Assembly: GCA_021298215.1 (NCBI GenBank) | Contig: JAJTEE010000005.1 | Location: 1 to 64,000, forward strand | Direction of reading: 5' to 3' | Length of the DNA stretch: 64,000 nt | Source: Alphaproteobacteria bacterium | GTDB taxonomy: Bacteria; Pseudomonadota; Alphaproteobacteria; Paracaedibacterales; CAITNM01 | In this document: piece after piece, positions 17,549 through 25,906 of the stretch | How the letters are laid out: each line of letters opens with the position of its first letter | How positions within the stretch are numbered: the stretch's first letter is position 1 | The notes under the pieces: model-generated | Databases searched by the model: none | Told to the model about the DNA's origin: nothing | What the model saw: the letters and a program-made list of their open reading frames with translations, nothing else | Made by a program: the position numbers and the translations under genes

Positions 17549-17645
17549 TACTATTCTAATTAATGATGATTTTACCGTTCATTATCACCCGCATTTAGTT
17601 AATTTGTTACTAACAAAGACGTAAATGTATCTTATTTAGGGGAAA

Positions 17646-18449
17646 TCACCACTTTACTTGCTCCATAAAGTAGGTAGCTTGGCTTCTGAGGGGGGTATCT
17701 TTATTACGTTGAGTGATGAGCAGCGTATCAATATTGTGGCGAGCAGCTCCTTGGATATCGGTATATTCGGTATCGCCTGTCATGAGAACTCTTTTCGGAT
17801 AACCTAGAATTTTTAGACCCTGCTCAAATATAGCTGGGAAAGGCTTGCCAAAACTCAGCACTTCACCGCCTAATTGCTGATAACGCAATGATAAAAGGCC
17901 TGGCCTCAGGCGCATTTTTTGAGAGCAAAAAGCAAACAGATCAGGATTAGCACAAATTAACTTAAGACCTCGGTTAATCGCCTGGGTGAAAACATGATCA
18001 AAATATGGCGCTACTTCTTCAGGAAGAGCCACTTCCGATGGAACGGCCAAGCATAAAATGGCATCAGCCTCTTCGATATTCTCTGTTTGTGTATGCAAGG
18101 GATTAAAAGTTTGCCAAGCAGGCCAGTAATTTTTATCGATAACATAGAACTTTTGCGGCTCTATCAGGTGAGCCTGAAGGTATTGCATACAAAGATCACC
18201 TGCGGTTAAGACCTCTTTATAAAGTTCTTCACTAAGACCACACTCCACCAAATTAGCTCTGCAATCCTTACTAAGAAAGGGAGAGTTTGAGATTAAAATT
18301 ACGGATTTTTTTAGCGAGTGAAGCTGTTTTAAAGTGTTTAAGGCCTCTGGAAATATAGGACCACCCTCGTATAGAACGCCCCATAGATCGAAAATGAAGG
18401 CATCATATTCTTGGTAAATTTCGTGAAAACCTTTGACAATTTTGTTCAT
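17646..18449 (-). CDS. HAD-superfamily IIA hydrolase, TIGR01459 type
   Basis: Cytoplasmic haloacid-dehalogenase-type phosphatase. Motif I is FDLWGVLYEGG with nucleophile Asp21; Trp replaces the second Asp, as is usual in the TIGR01459 group of alphaproteobacterial proteins. Motif II is ISNSP, and motif III/IV is visible as FGKPFP and MTGDTEYTDIQGA. The C2-type cap lies between. Relatives are NagD-like nucleotide or sugar phosphatases; the substrate here is unknown. At 267 residues it is slightly short for the group (about 280). It stands alone between the cyclase and the binding-protein gene, on the same strand as both. Confidence 0.85.
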   Translation of the reverse strand: MNKIVKGFHEIYQEYDAFIFDLWGVLYEGGPIFPEALNTLKQLHSLKKSVILISNSPFLSKDCRANLVECGLSEELYKEVLTAGDLCMQYLQAHLIEPQKFYVIDKNYWPAWQTFNPLHTQTENIEEADAILCLAVPSEVALPEEVAPYFDHVFTQAINRGLKLICANPDLFAFCSQKMRLRPGLLSLRYQQLGGEVLSFGKPFPAIFEQGLKILGYPKRVLMTGDTEYTDIQGAARHNIDTLLITQRNKDTPLRSQATYFMEQVKW

Positions 18450-18599
18450 CGTTATCTGCTACTTGCATAATGGAATAAAACTTTGCTTTGTTTGCACCAG
18501 CAAAACGATTAAAATATTGCGCAAAGCAAGGTCCAATATATCGTACAGAAATTAATTTTTTATTAAGTGATTAGGATTTTTTCAGAAATTATACCAAGC

Positions 18600-18645
18600 A
18601 CCAAAAGATGAATCCCGCGAGCAAGTCGCGGGACATCGGGAGGAG
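18600..18645. repeat. Palindromic repeat, CAAG-CGCGG-GACATC family
   Basis: ATGAATCCCGCGAGCAAGTCGCGGGACATCGGG at about 18610-18642 is a hairpin with arms TCCCGCG and CGCGGGA around AGCAAGT. It belongs to the same family as the copies near 8915, 30970 and 60405. It sits in the 246-base gap downstream of the binding-protein gene and may act as a transcript end. Confidence 0.7.
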
Positions 18646-18695
18646 CACCTCAAATTACATGCAAAAATATGTAGCCATGATTAATCGAAATATTA

Positions 18696-19745
18696 TTACT
18701 CTCTTAGAGTGTACCTGTTGATCGCTTTAGCAAAGGCTTTATAGGCACTTGGTAATTTCATCTTTGCTTTGGCCAGACGAGATTCATTCATCACAATGAT
18801 GTATTGGCTGGTTTGGGTGGTTTTTATTTCTTGGATATTTCGCTTTCCAGAAACTAAATCAACAGCCATTTGCATTGAAACCTCTCCTTGTTCAAAGGGA
18901 GAAGTTGCAATCGAAATTGCTGCTCCATCTTCACAGACGAATCCATTAATACCGATAATAGGAACGGGCGAATGTTCAAAAGCCCATTGCATCGCCTCTT
19001 TATAAGGAACAAATTCATTTTTGTTATCCTTTGATCGAAGAATTTTTCTGTAATTACTGACCAACATGAAATCCATATGCTTATCTGCTTCGAGAATGGC
19101 TTTTTTCCAATCATCAAAAGTTTCCACAAGGAAAGAAGGACCAAGTACAAGAGGATCCCAATCTTTTGAAGAGTGCATATTAAAATCATCGAATTTTACA
19201 ACTGCCGAGCTATCCGATACATGAGATATACGAGGAGAACCTTTTATTCCTAACTGATCAGCCAATATAAAAATTGCATCTTTGATACCGTTTATTGGCA
19301 AACGCTCTAATATACCAACAACGTTCTTTGCTTCGTGATATCCATAACGTTCTGGAAGAGCATTAACACCTGCATAAACTACGTATATGTCTGGTTTGTT
19401 CTTATAAAACTGTGCTGCAAACTCTTGCGCATCATCATCAATGGCGAGAACCACTTCAGGTTCTACGAAATCAATAACTTTTTGCGCTGTGATTCCTGCT
19501 TTCTTTTTATATGCTGGTTGAGGGTGGTTCTTTGTGTCCATGTAATGCCACTGCACATTGATAAAGCTTTTATTTTGCAGCACACGCTTAATACCTTCAT
19601 TAACATCACGCACCCATGAATAATCGGGTGCATAGCTATGAAGTATTAAAATTGTTTTACGCTGTACTTGCAAAAACATGATCATTGCAAAAATTACAGT
19701 TGTTGCAATAAAGGGTACTAGCTTATAAATTTTTAACTTTTGCAT
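18696..19745 (-). CDS. Membrane-tethered ABC_sub_bind-type binding protein
   Basis: A periplasmic-binding-fold protein of about 349 residues with an N-terminal membrane segment (IATTVIFAMIMFLQV) and no lipobox, so it is probably anchored facing the periplasm. ILHSYAPDYSWVRDVNEGI near the start and VPIIGINGFVCEDGAAISIATSPFEQGE near the end match the ABC_sub_bind family (PF04392 style). The start at 19745 is preferred because AAGGA precedes it by the right distance; an upstream start at 19796 would overlap the previous gene. No ABC permease or ATPase is adjacent. It directly follows an SLC13-like carrier gene, and in other bacteria this fold also serves as a sensor domain, so binding for sensing or for delivery to the carrier are both possible. 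Confidence 0.75.
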   Translation of the reverse strand: MQKLKIYKLVPFIATTVIFAMIMFLQVQRKTILILHSYAPDYSWVRDVNEGIKRVLQNKSFINVQWHYMDTKNHPQPAYKKKAGITAQKVIDFVEPEVVLAIDDDAQEFAAQFYKNKPDIYVVYAGVNALPERYGYHEAKNVVGILERLPINGIKDAIFILADQLGIKGSPRISHVSDSSAVVKFDDFNMHSSKDWDPLVLGPSFLVETFDDWKKAILEADKHMDFMLVSNYRKILRSKDNKNEFVPYKEAMQWAFEHSPVPIIGINGFVCEDGAAISIATSPFEQGEVSMQMAVDLVSGKRNIQEIKTTQTSQYIIVMNESRLAKAKMKLPSAYKAFAKAINRYTLRE

Positions 19746-19755
19746 ATTTTGTTCC

Positions 19756-21219
19756 TTACAAACTAATCCAACGCCAATAATAAAAAGAAGCCACAATGCC
19801 TATTATTCGCACAATATTTGCCATGATATTGAAGGCTTGAAAATTCTTTTCTTCGTAAGAGATTCCAGCCTCATCAAGCACATCGGTCATGGGTGTATAA
19901 AAAATGCATTGATATTTAAAAAACCACATATCCGTAACCATAAGGCAAGTAAAACAAGCCGCCCAAGCTGTTACGCCATATAATCCAGATAACGTAATAA
20001 ATACAGGAATTAAAAGCGTGATTGTCGCTCCAATAGGTAAAAAGAAGCGCACCAGGATTGTCACCAAAACGAAAAATGTAAATAAGAAACCGGGTGAATC
20101 ATCAAATATATAGCCTCGCAGACCACTGGATATAAGTTCGGAAATATTAAAATAATTAATAACGGCAGATATCCCGATAATGGAAGCCATAAATAATAAA
20201 AAGGGCCAGTCTATTTTTGATAGAAGCTCTTCACGAGTAATAATATTGAATGCTAAAAGCATGTAAACAAGACTAAAAGCAATCCAAGCCGGCGAAATTT
20301 TATGATAGGGGAAAGTAATCATCCCGATAAAGAATGCCGCTAATGTTGCCATGGATAGCCATTCGTCTTTTGAAATGGGGCCTAGGCTTTTCAGTTGCTT
20401 ATCAATTAATTGGTTTTGCTCTTGCGTTATTGATTGTTTTGATTGGTTGCCCTTACTCACTAACTGACGATCTTTAAACAAAATGCGCTGTAAGATAAGG
20501 TAACCTATACTATAAGCCACAAGCATCACAATAAGAGCGACAATCGATGCTTTAGCCCACCCCATAAGTTGAAACTGTAGCTGTTCTTGTAAAGGCAATA
20601 AAGCAAGAATAATGAAATTCATTAGAGATGCACTTAGAAAGGTGTTACTAAATAAGGAAGCACCAAAGAAGCAACTCGTCACCGTACCAACGACACATGC
20701 TTCATGCTTTCGCACTCCAAACATATCCAATACATTCGCCGCAAATTTACCCACCAAATGCGTTCTGCTGATGACGGAAGGGATTAAAGGTGTTAAAAAA
20801 GCAAAACTCATAAAAAAGACCGCGTCGTACCATATGGTTTCCTTCGGCACCTTTTTCAGCAGGTTGAGCATAAAACGCGAAATAAGATTGGATCGCGCAA
20901 TCAAAACCGTTATCACGAGGACACTAAAAACCATAATGAATGTTTCTGAGGAAAATCCTGCTAAAACAACATTTGTGGGCACGAGCCCTAACGAAGCGCA
21001 GGTAATGACAACAAGAATACCTGGCAAGTACTCTCGCACTAATTTAAAAATCCACATGATGATGGCAGCAGATAAAATGGCCGAGAAAATAGCGATCTCT
21101 TGAGTTGTACCCGTGGATACGATAAAAAAATAAACAATAGTTGGTACAACAATAGATAACAACCACCCTATTACACTTAAGTATTCTTCGTAGTTGTTTT
21201 TAGTAATAGAGCTTTCCAT
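19756..21219 (-). CDS. SLC13/DASS-like anion permease
   Basis: A polytopic inner-membrane carrier with about 12 hydrophobic segments and about 487 residues. The layout, with a repeated half and short Ser/Thr-containing hairpins (SFAFLTPLIPSVISRTHLVG and PIGATITLLIPVFITLSGLYG), matches the divalent anion/sodium symporter (SLC13) fold, which moves dicarboxylates, sulfate or phosphate; the substrate cannot be read from sequence. I choose the ATG at 21219 because AAAGG lies seven bases upstream; the frame also opens at a GTG at 21234. It follows rpoH by about 20 bases and precedes the binding-protein gene by about 10, so the three genes may form one transcript. Confidence 0.75.
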   Translation of the reverse strand: MESSITKNNYEEYLSVIGWLLSIVVPTIVYFFIVSTGTTQEIAIFSAILSAAIIMWIFKLVREYLPGILVVITCASLGLVPTNVVLAGFSSETFIMVFSVLVITVLIARSNLISRFMLNLLKKVPKETIWYDAVFFMSFAFLTPLIPSVISRTHLVGKFAANVLDMFGVRKHEACVVGTVTSCFFGASLFSNTFLSASLMNFIILALLPLQEQLQFQLMGWAKASIVALIVMLVAYSIGYLILQRILFKDRQLVSKGNQSKQSITQEQNQLIDKQLKSLGPISKDEWLSMATLAAFFIGMITFPYHKISPAWIAFSLVYMLLAFNIITREELLSKIDWPFLLFMASIIGISAVINYFNISELISSGLRGYIFDDSPGFLFTFFVLVTILVRFFLPIGATITLLIPVFITLSGLYGVTAWAACFTCLMVTDMWFFKYQCIFYTPMTDVLDEAGISYEEKNFQAFNIMANIVRIIGIVASFYYWRWISL

Positions 21220-21241
21220 GAATAAACCTTTCACTCCATAT

Positions 21242-22138
21242 TTACAAACGTATTAATTCATCTTGAGAAAAAACTCGACGAGCCGAAATTTTCATGGCTT
21301 TTTTGAGTTTATCAAAGGCAGAAACTTCAAGTTGCCTTACTCGTTCACGAGAAATATCCATAGCTTGGCTAAGTTCTTCCAAAGTCTTAGGAGGCTCTTC
21401 TAAGCGCCTTCCTGCGAGAATTTTTTGTTCTCGTTCGTTAAGAGCTTTCATGGCCTCATATAAATTTTTGCGGCGCTTGTCTAATTCGTCTTTCTGTACC
21501 AACTGAATTTCTTGATTGTCACGATCATCGGCCAGCCAGTCCATCCATTCGGTTGTGCTTTCAGTATCTTTTACAGGAACATTTAGGGAAGAATCATGAC
21601 TTGCAGTGCGCTGATCCATTGCCCAGACTTCTTCTATGGGCACGTTCAGTTTGTGGGCAATTTTTTGGGCTAGTTCGTCTGTTAGAACATCGTTTTGGTG
21701 TTTACCTTCGCGTTCTTCAGCTTCTTTAAGCAAAGCCCTTTTTGTCTTTTTTAACGAAAAAAATAATTTTTTTTGCGCAGCTGTAGTGCCAATCTTAACC
21801 AACGACCAAGTGTGCAAAATGTAATCTTGCATACTGGCTTTTATCCACCACATCGCATAGGTTGAGAAACGAAACCCTCGATCAGGTTCATAATTTTTTA
21901 TGGCTTGCATCATGCCGATGTTACCTTCCGCGATTAAATCACTTATCGGTAGGCCATAGCCTTTGTAACCAGCTGCTATTTTAGCGACCAGTTTCAGATG
22001 GGCGGTGGTGAGTTTTTCCATTGCTTTATGATCTTGTTTATCTTTCCAGTCTTTGGCGAGTTTGTATTCTTCTTCGAGGCTTAAGATGCTAAGACCGCGA
22101 ATTTTTTGTACATAGTGGAGATGATCGTGATGCTGCAA
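21242..22138 (-). CDS. rpoH: RNA polymerase heat-shock sigma factor RpoH (sigma-32)
   Basis: The alternative sigma factor that directs transcription of chaperone and protease genes. Region 2 is typical (DLIAEGNIGMMQAI, then RFSTYAMWWIKASMQDYI), the RpoH box QKKLFFSL is at 122-129, and region 4 carries the helix-turn-helix TLEELSQAMDISRERVRQLE. The length of 298 residues is normal. The conserved core motifs distinguish it from the housekeeping sigma RpoD, which has a long N-terminal region. It is the likely first gene of a transcript continuing into the SLC13-like carrier. No translational thermosensor is evident by eye. Confidence 0.95.
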   Translation of the reverse strand: MQHHDHLHYVQKIRGLSILSLEEEYKLAKDWKDKQDHKAMEKLTTAHLKLVAKIAAGYKGYGLPISDLIAEGNIGMMQAIKNYEPDRGFRFSTYAMWWIKASMQDYILHTWSLVKIGTTAAQKKLFFSLKKTKRALLKEAEEREGKHQNDVLTDELAQKIAHKLNVPIEEVWAMDQRTASHDSSLNVPVKDTESTTEWMDWLADDRDNQEIQLVQKDELDKRRKNLYEAMKALNEREQKILAGRRLEEPPKTLEELSQAMDISRERVRQLEVSAFDKLKKAMKISARRVFSQDELIRL

Positions 22139-22239
22139 AAAATTACATATTTATAAAAGCTTTAATTAAATTTTAGCTAAATTTTTTCTAAATACTCAAG
22201 GGGCATGTTTTTTTGATAATACCCTTCATCAAAAATAGA

Positions 22240-22350
22240 TAGTCCCACCTTTGCCTGGCCTCGCGATGACGAGAGAAGTGGCCTGAGTGTCACGATGACA
22301 ATAGATCCCTGTATTCAAGCGTTCGGCTTTTCGCAGAGATGACGGCGCAA
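22240..22350. repeat. Palindromic repeats between rpoH and the ABC exporter
   Basis: Several degenerate repeat arms (CCTCGCGATGACGAGAG, GTCACGATGACAATAG, GGCTTTTCGCAGAGATGACGG) fill most of the 22139-22361 gap. They match the TGACG-type arms seen at 52680-52805 and 60535-60620. No gene is seen here. Confidence 0.55.
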
Positions 22351-22361
22351 AGCTGGTTTTG

Positions 22362-24131
22362 TTAGGCTTTGCCTTGAATCAGCCCTTCTTTTATTTGTTG
22401 ATTCCATAATTTTGCATAAACTCTTTTTTGTTGAAGAAGCTCGAAATGAGTTCCAGATTCGACAATTCTCCCTTCCTCTAAGACAAAAATTTTATTTGCC
22501 CCAATGATGGTGCTAAGTCGGTGCGCAATGATAATAGTGGTTTGATTTTTAGAAATTTTTTCAAGGCTCTTTTGGATACGTTTTTCTGTAACAGTATCCA
22601 ATGCTGAGGTTGCTTCGTCGAACACAAAGATTTTGGGCTTTTTCAACAGCATCCGCGCAATCGCGACGCGTTGCTTTTCACCACCTGATAACTTTAAACC
22701 GCGCTCGCCAACTCTTGTATTAAGGCCTTCGGAAAGCTTTGCGATAAAATCACTTAACTCAGCATGTTGGATAGCCTCTTGAATTTCATTCCTTGAAGCA
22801 GTGGGATTTCCATAGGTAATATTGTAGCCAAGAGTGTCGTTAAATAGGACGGCATCTTGAGGAACTATTCCTAAAGCTTCTCGAAGACTTTTTTGCGTAA
22901 CGAGTTTCAGATCTTGATCATCAATTAAAATTCTTCCTTGATTAGGATCATAAAAGCGAAATAAAAGGCGTGATATTGTTGATTTTCCAGCACCTGTTGC
23001 GCCGACAAAGGCAACTGTTGTACCTGGTTGGATTTCAAAATTTATATTTTTAAGGATTTGACGATCTGGTCCGTACCCAAAACTTACGTTTTCAAAGGCA
23101 ATTTTCCCACTTTTATAAACAAATCGCTTAGCGTTTGGTACATCTTTAATATCCGATTCCTGATCAAGCAAACTGAACATTTCTTCAAGATTTACTAATC
23201 CTTGCTTAATTTCTCGATACGCAAAACCTAAATTAAACAAAGGCATTACAAGTTGTAGGGAAAAAGCAAATAAAGCGGCAATATCTCCAGACGTAATTTC
23301 ATTTAAAGAGGCTTTTTTGATGGCAAAAGCAAGCATTCCACCAAGTCCTAAGGAAAAAATAAGCGCTTGCCCAGCATTTAAAATATTTAAAGATCCCCTA
23401 ACCTTTCGAGAGATTTTTTCATAAATACTTTGAATTTCATCGTATCTATCAACTTCAAAACTTTCATTACAAAAATATTTTACTGTTTCAAAATTCAGCA
23501 AGCCGTCTAGTGCACGAGTTTGAGCCATATTATCTTGTACGTTCATTTCTTTAACGATTTTTAGGCGTTTTGTTGAGACGTTAATGGTAAAAATCACGTA
23601 CATTAGCATCGTTAAAATCATGATGACACTGCACCATGGGCTATACCAAACCCACAGCAAAATCGATAAAAGCAGCGTTTCCAGTATGCTTGGGAGGATG
23701 GTCATCATTAAAAATTGCCCAATCATTTCTAATGATTTCGTAGCACGCTCAATAATGCGGCTTAGAGAACCTGTTTGGCGGCTGAGATGAAAATTTAAGC
23801 TTAGAGAGTGTAAGTGCCTAAATGCTGTTACGGAAATTTCTCGAAAAACTCGTTGCGTGACAATATTAAACGTGTAGTCGCGCAGCTCATTAAAAACCTG
23901 CGCAGAAATACGCACCACAACGAAACCAATTAAAATACCTACAGGAAATAGGCCTGGAGTTTTTTCTATAGCGTCAATCAAGTATTTAAAAGCAACTGGA
24001 CCGCACAAAACACATACACGCCCGATAAGTAGAAAGGAAAGAGCACTAATAAGGTACATTTTGGCCTTGGGCATGTTTTTAGGCCACAAATATACCTTAA
24101 GCTTTTTCAAAGTAAGCAGTTTTGGATTCAT
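22362..24131 (-). CDS. Atm1-type ABC exporter (heavy-metal/Fe-S related)
   Basis: A half-size ABC exporter with fused membrane and ATPase domains, 589 residues. Six membrane helices occupy about 20-310; the segment NFETVKYFCNE matches the conserved NYE-VKYF-NE motif of the Atm1/ABCB7/HMT1 group, which exports glutathione-linked compounds needed for Fe-S assembly or metal detoxification. The ATPase has Walker A GATGAGKST (about 376-384), signature LSGGEKQR, Walker B FVFDEATSALD and the H-loop IIAHRLSTI. It probably works as a homodimer in the inner membrane. Atm1-type proteins are typical of alphaproteobacteria and mitochondria. It stands as a single gene; the exact cargo is inferred from family only. 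Confidence 0.9.
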   Translation of the reverse strand: MNPKLLTLKKLKVYLWPKNMPKAKMYLISALSFLLIGRVCVLCGPVAFKYLIDAIEKTPGLFPVGILIGFVVVRISAQVFNELRDYTFNIVTQRVFREISVTAFRHLHSLSLNFHLSRQTGSLSRIIERATKSLEMIGQFLMMTILPSILETLLLSILLWVWYSPWCSVIMILTMLMYVIFTINVSTKRLKIVKEMNVQDNMAQTRALDGLLNFETVKYFCNESFEVDRYDEIQSIYEKISRKVRGSLNILNAGQALIFSLGLGGMLAFAIKKASLNEITSGDIAALFAFSLQLVMPLFNLGFAYREIKQGLVNLEEMFSLLDQESDIKDVPNAKRFVYKSGKIAFENVSFGYGPDRQILKNINFEIQPGTTVAFVGATGAGKSTISRLLFRFYDPNQGRILIDDQDLKLVTQKSLREALGIVPQDAVLFNDTLGYNITYGNPTASRNEIQEAIQHAELSDFIAKLSEGLNTRVGERGLKLSGGEKQRVAIARMLLKKPKIFVFDEATSALDTVTEKRIQKSLEKISKNQTTIIIAHRLSTIIGANKIFVLEEGRIVESGTHFELLQQKRVYAKLWNQQIKEGLIQGKA

Positions 24132-24175
24132 TCTTTGTTATCCATCTCCAGCCACAAGGCGTATCACCCTTGAAA

Positions 24176-24628
24176 TTACTTAACACTACTGATTAAAGCA
24201 TTCCAATAATTCAGTAGCTGCTCTTTAATTTCCGCGTTTATTGGACAATCCTCATTTTGTATTCTTGTTAATAGTGATGGACCTTTAAATCCTGGAACAA
24301 CAGGTTGTGTTTCAAATAAGGACTTTTGTTGGTCAACGGTAAAAAGTGGTAGCAATCTTAGTATTTTTGTAACCATTTCAGCATCGTTTCTAGAAGTGGC
24401 ATCATAAAGAATAGATTCACCAACCCCATTTATTGCTATTACGGAGGAAGAGGAGTCTTCCTCTAAGTATTGCATCACTCGCGCTCTATCGTTACGAGAG
24501 TGTGCCGCAAACACGGGATGACCCTTGGCACGAACATAATCCATAAAGTCCATACCAGCACACTCTTTAGAGAAAAAACCACAAAGAATAAATGCGGATA
24601 AGCTTAAGGATTTAAGGGATATTTTCAT
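24176..24628 (-). CDS. Small exported ankyrin-like protein
   Basis: A 150-residue protein with a signal peptide (about 1-25, ending near Cys-Ala-Gly). The mature part holds two degenerate ankyrin-like units: HPVFAAHSRNDRARVMQYLEED and ESILYDATSRNDAEMVTKIL, each with the small-small-Arg-Asn-Asp turn and paired helices. This repeat type mediates protein binding. The protein is too short and diverged to name a target. It lies between the Atm1-type exporter and the cytochrome bd operon on the same strand but with its own gap, so it is probably an independent gene. Export plus ankyrin repeats is compatible with an envelope or host-contact role, which is inference. Confidence 0.6.
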   Translation of the reverse strand: MKISLKSLSLSAFILCGFFSKECAGMDFMDYVRAKGHPVFAAHSRNDRARVMQYLEEDSSSSVIAINGVGESILYDATSRNDAEMVTKILRLLPLFTVDQQKSLFETQPVVPGFKGPSLLTRIQNEDCPINAEIKEQLLNYWNALISSVK

Positions 24629-24672
24629 AAAGTACTCTTACAAAAAAGTTGAGCAAATAAGGACTGATAATA

Positions 24673-24765
24673 TCACTCTTTACCGTCAATCTCTAGCCAC
24701 ATCGCGTTTAAAATGCTGAAGGTGCATGCAAGGCCTAAGCCTAAGATCCAGCTGAAATACCACAT
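24673..24765 (-). CDS. cydX: Cytochrome bd small subunit CydX
   Basis: A 30-residue membrane peptide too short for most gene callers. It reads MWYFSWILGLGLACTFSILN and then a short AMWLEIDGKE tail, with the MWYF-WILG-LAC-F pattern that defines CydX (YbgT), a subunit required for stability and activity of cytochrome bd oxidase. One transmembrane helix covers most of it. It starts seven bases after the cydB stop and is preceded by AGGAGT, so it is the last gene of the cydP-like, cydA, cydB, cydX operon. The match to the family motif makes the call firm despite its length. Confidence 0.92.
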   Translation of the reverse strand: MWYFSWILGLGLACTFSILNAMWLEIDGKE

Positions 24766-24772
24766 AATACTC

Positions 24773-25903
24773 CTAATACATTTGCGGATCGGAAAGATCC
24801 TGTAGGGTTAATTTTTTTCTAAAGACGCGGTAGGTCCAGATAATGTAAGCGAGGACCAGAGGCAAAAATACGCCCACGGCAATGAGCATGATGAATAGTG
24901 TTAACCTTGAGGAAGAGGCGTCCCAAACGGTTAAGCTGTGATTTGGCGAAAGGGTTGATGGTAAAATGAAAGGAAATGTAGCAAGGCCAGCGGTAGCGAT
25001 AGTGCCAATAATGCTGAGCGAGGTGCCTAAAAAACCGACAATGGTTTTTCGGCTTTCTGATACCATGGAAATCATACATCCGAAAAAGACCATCATTGCC
25101 GCGATAATGGTGTGACTTTTGAAAAAGCGCTGAGTTAATTCGCCGCTTTCATCGATAAGTTGTACCCCTACTGTTTTTGCTAAAATATTTGGAGTGCCTG
25201 GCATAGATTCAATAGTAAAGCCAAAGCACGTGTTGTTTAGAATAAGGCCTGCCGCAACGAAAGAAACAAGGGATAAAAAGGAGAAAAGTTTTTGGGCAAC
25301 ATGTGCTTTTTGCGCGATGGGATGATCAATTTTTAAGCGAATATACGCGGCACCATGAGCAATAAGCATGGTTAGGGAAACAAGGCCAGTGACGAGGGTA
25401 AAGGGGTTTAGAAGGCTAAAAAATACGCTTTGAGTGCTGAGCATTAAATGGTCATCAAAAGTGAAGGGCAATCCCAAAATGGCGTTACCAACAGCAACAC
25501 CAAAAAGAAGAGATGGGATAACGCTTGTGATGCATAATGTCCAGTCCCAACGGGTGCGCCAGATTTGGCTTGGCATTTTGCTGCGAAATTTAAGACCAAC
25601 AGGTCGCACAATTAGACAGGCGAGCAGTAAAAACATCGCTCCATACATGGTTGAAAAGGCAACCGCATAGACCGTAGGCCATGCTGCAAAAATGGCCCCT
25701 GCTCCCAAAATAAGCCAGACTTGGTTGCTTTCCCAAATGGGTGCAATGGTGTTAATAAGCAGACGGCGTTCATCATCAGTTTTACCAAGAATTGTGAGCA
25801 AACTTGCGACACCAAGGTCAAAACCATCGGTTAGAGCAAACGCAGTGAGGAGAACTCCGAGGAGAACCCACCAGATAAGTTGTAGAATTTCAAGAGATGG
25901 CAT
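24773..25903 (-). CDS. cydB: Cytochrome bd ubiquinol oxidase subunit II
   Basis: The structural second subunit of cytochrome bd oxidase, a quinol oxidase with high oxygen affinity. The opening LQLIWWVLLGVLLTAFALTDGFDLG is diagnostic for CydB, as is WESNQVWLILGAGAIFAAWP. About eight or nine membrane helices, 376 residues, full length. The ATG at 25903 is preferred over a GTG at 25906 because AAAGGA lies seven bases upstream. It directly follows cydA. No cydDC genes for assembly are visible in the window. Confidence 0.96.
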   Translation of the reverse strand: MPSLEILQLIWWVLLGVLLTAFALTDGFDLGVASLLTILGKTDDERRLLINTIAPIWESNQVWLILGAGAIFAAWPTVYAVAFSTMYGAMFLLLACLIVRPVGLKFRSKMPSQIWRTRWDWTLCITSVIPSLLFGVAVGNAILGLPFTFDDHLMLSTQSVFFSLLNPFTLVTGLVSLTMLIAHGAAYIRLKIDHPIAQKAHVAQKLFSFLSLVSFVAAGLILNNTCFGFTIESMPGTPNILAKTVGVQLIDESGELTQRFFKSHTIIAAMMVFFGCMISMVSESRKTIVGFLGTSLSIIGTIATAGLATFPFILPSTLSPNHSLTVWDASSSRLTLFIMLIAVGVFLPLVLAYIIWTYRVFRKKLTLQDLSDPQMY

Positions 25904-25906
25904 CAC

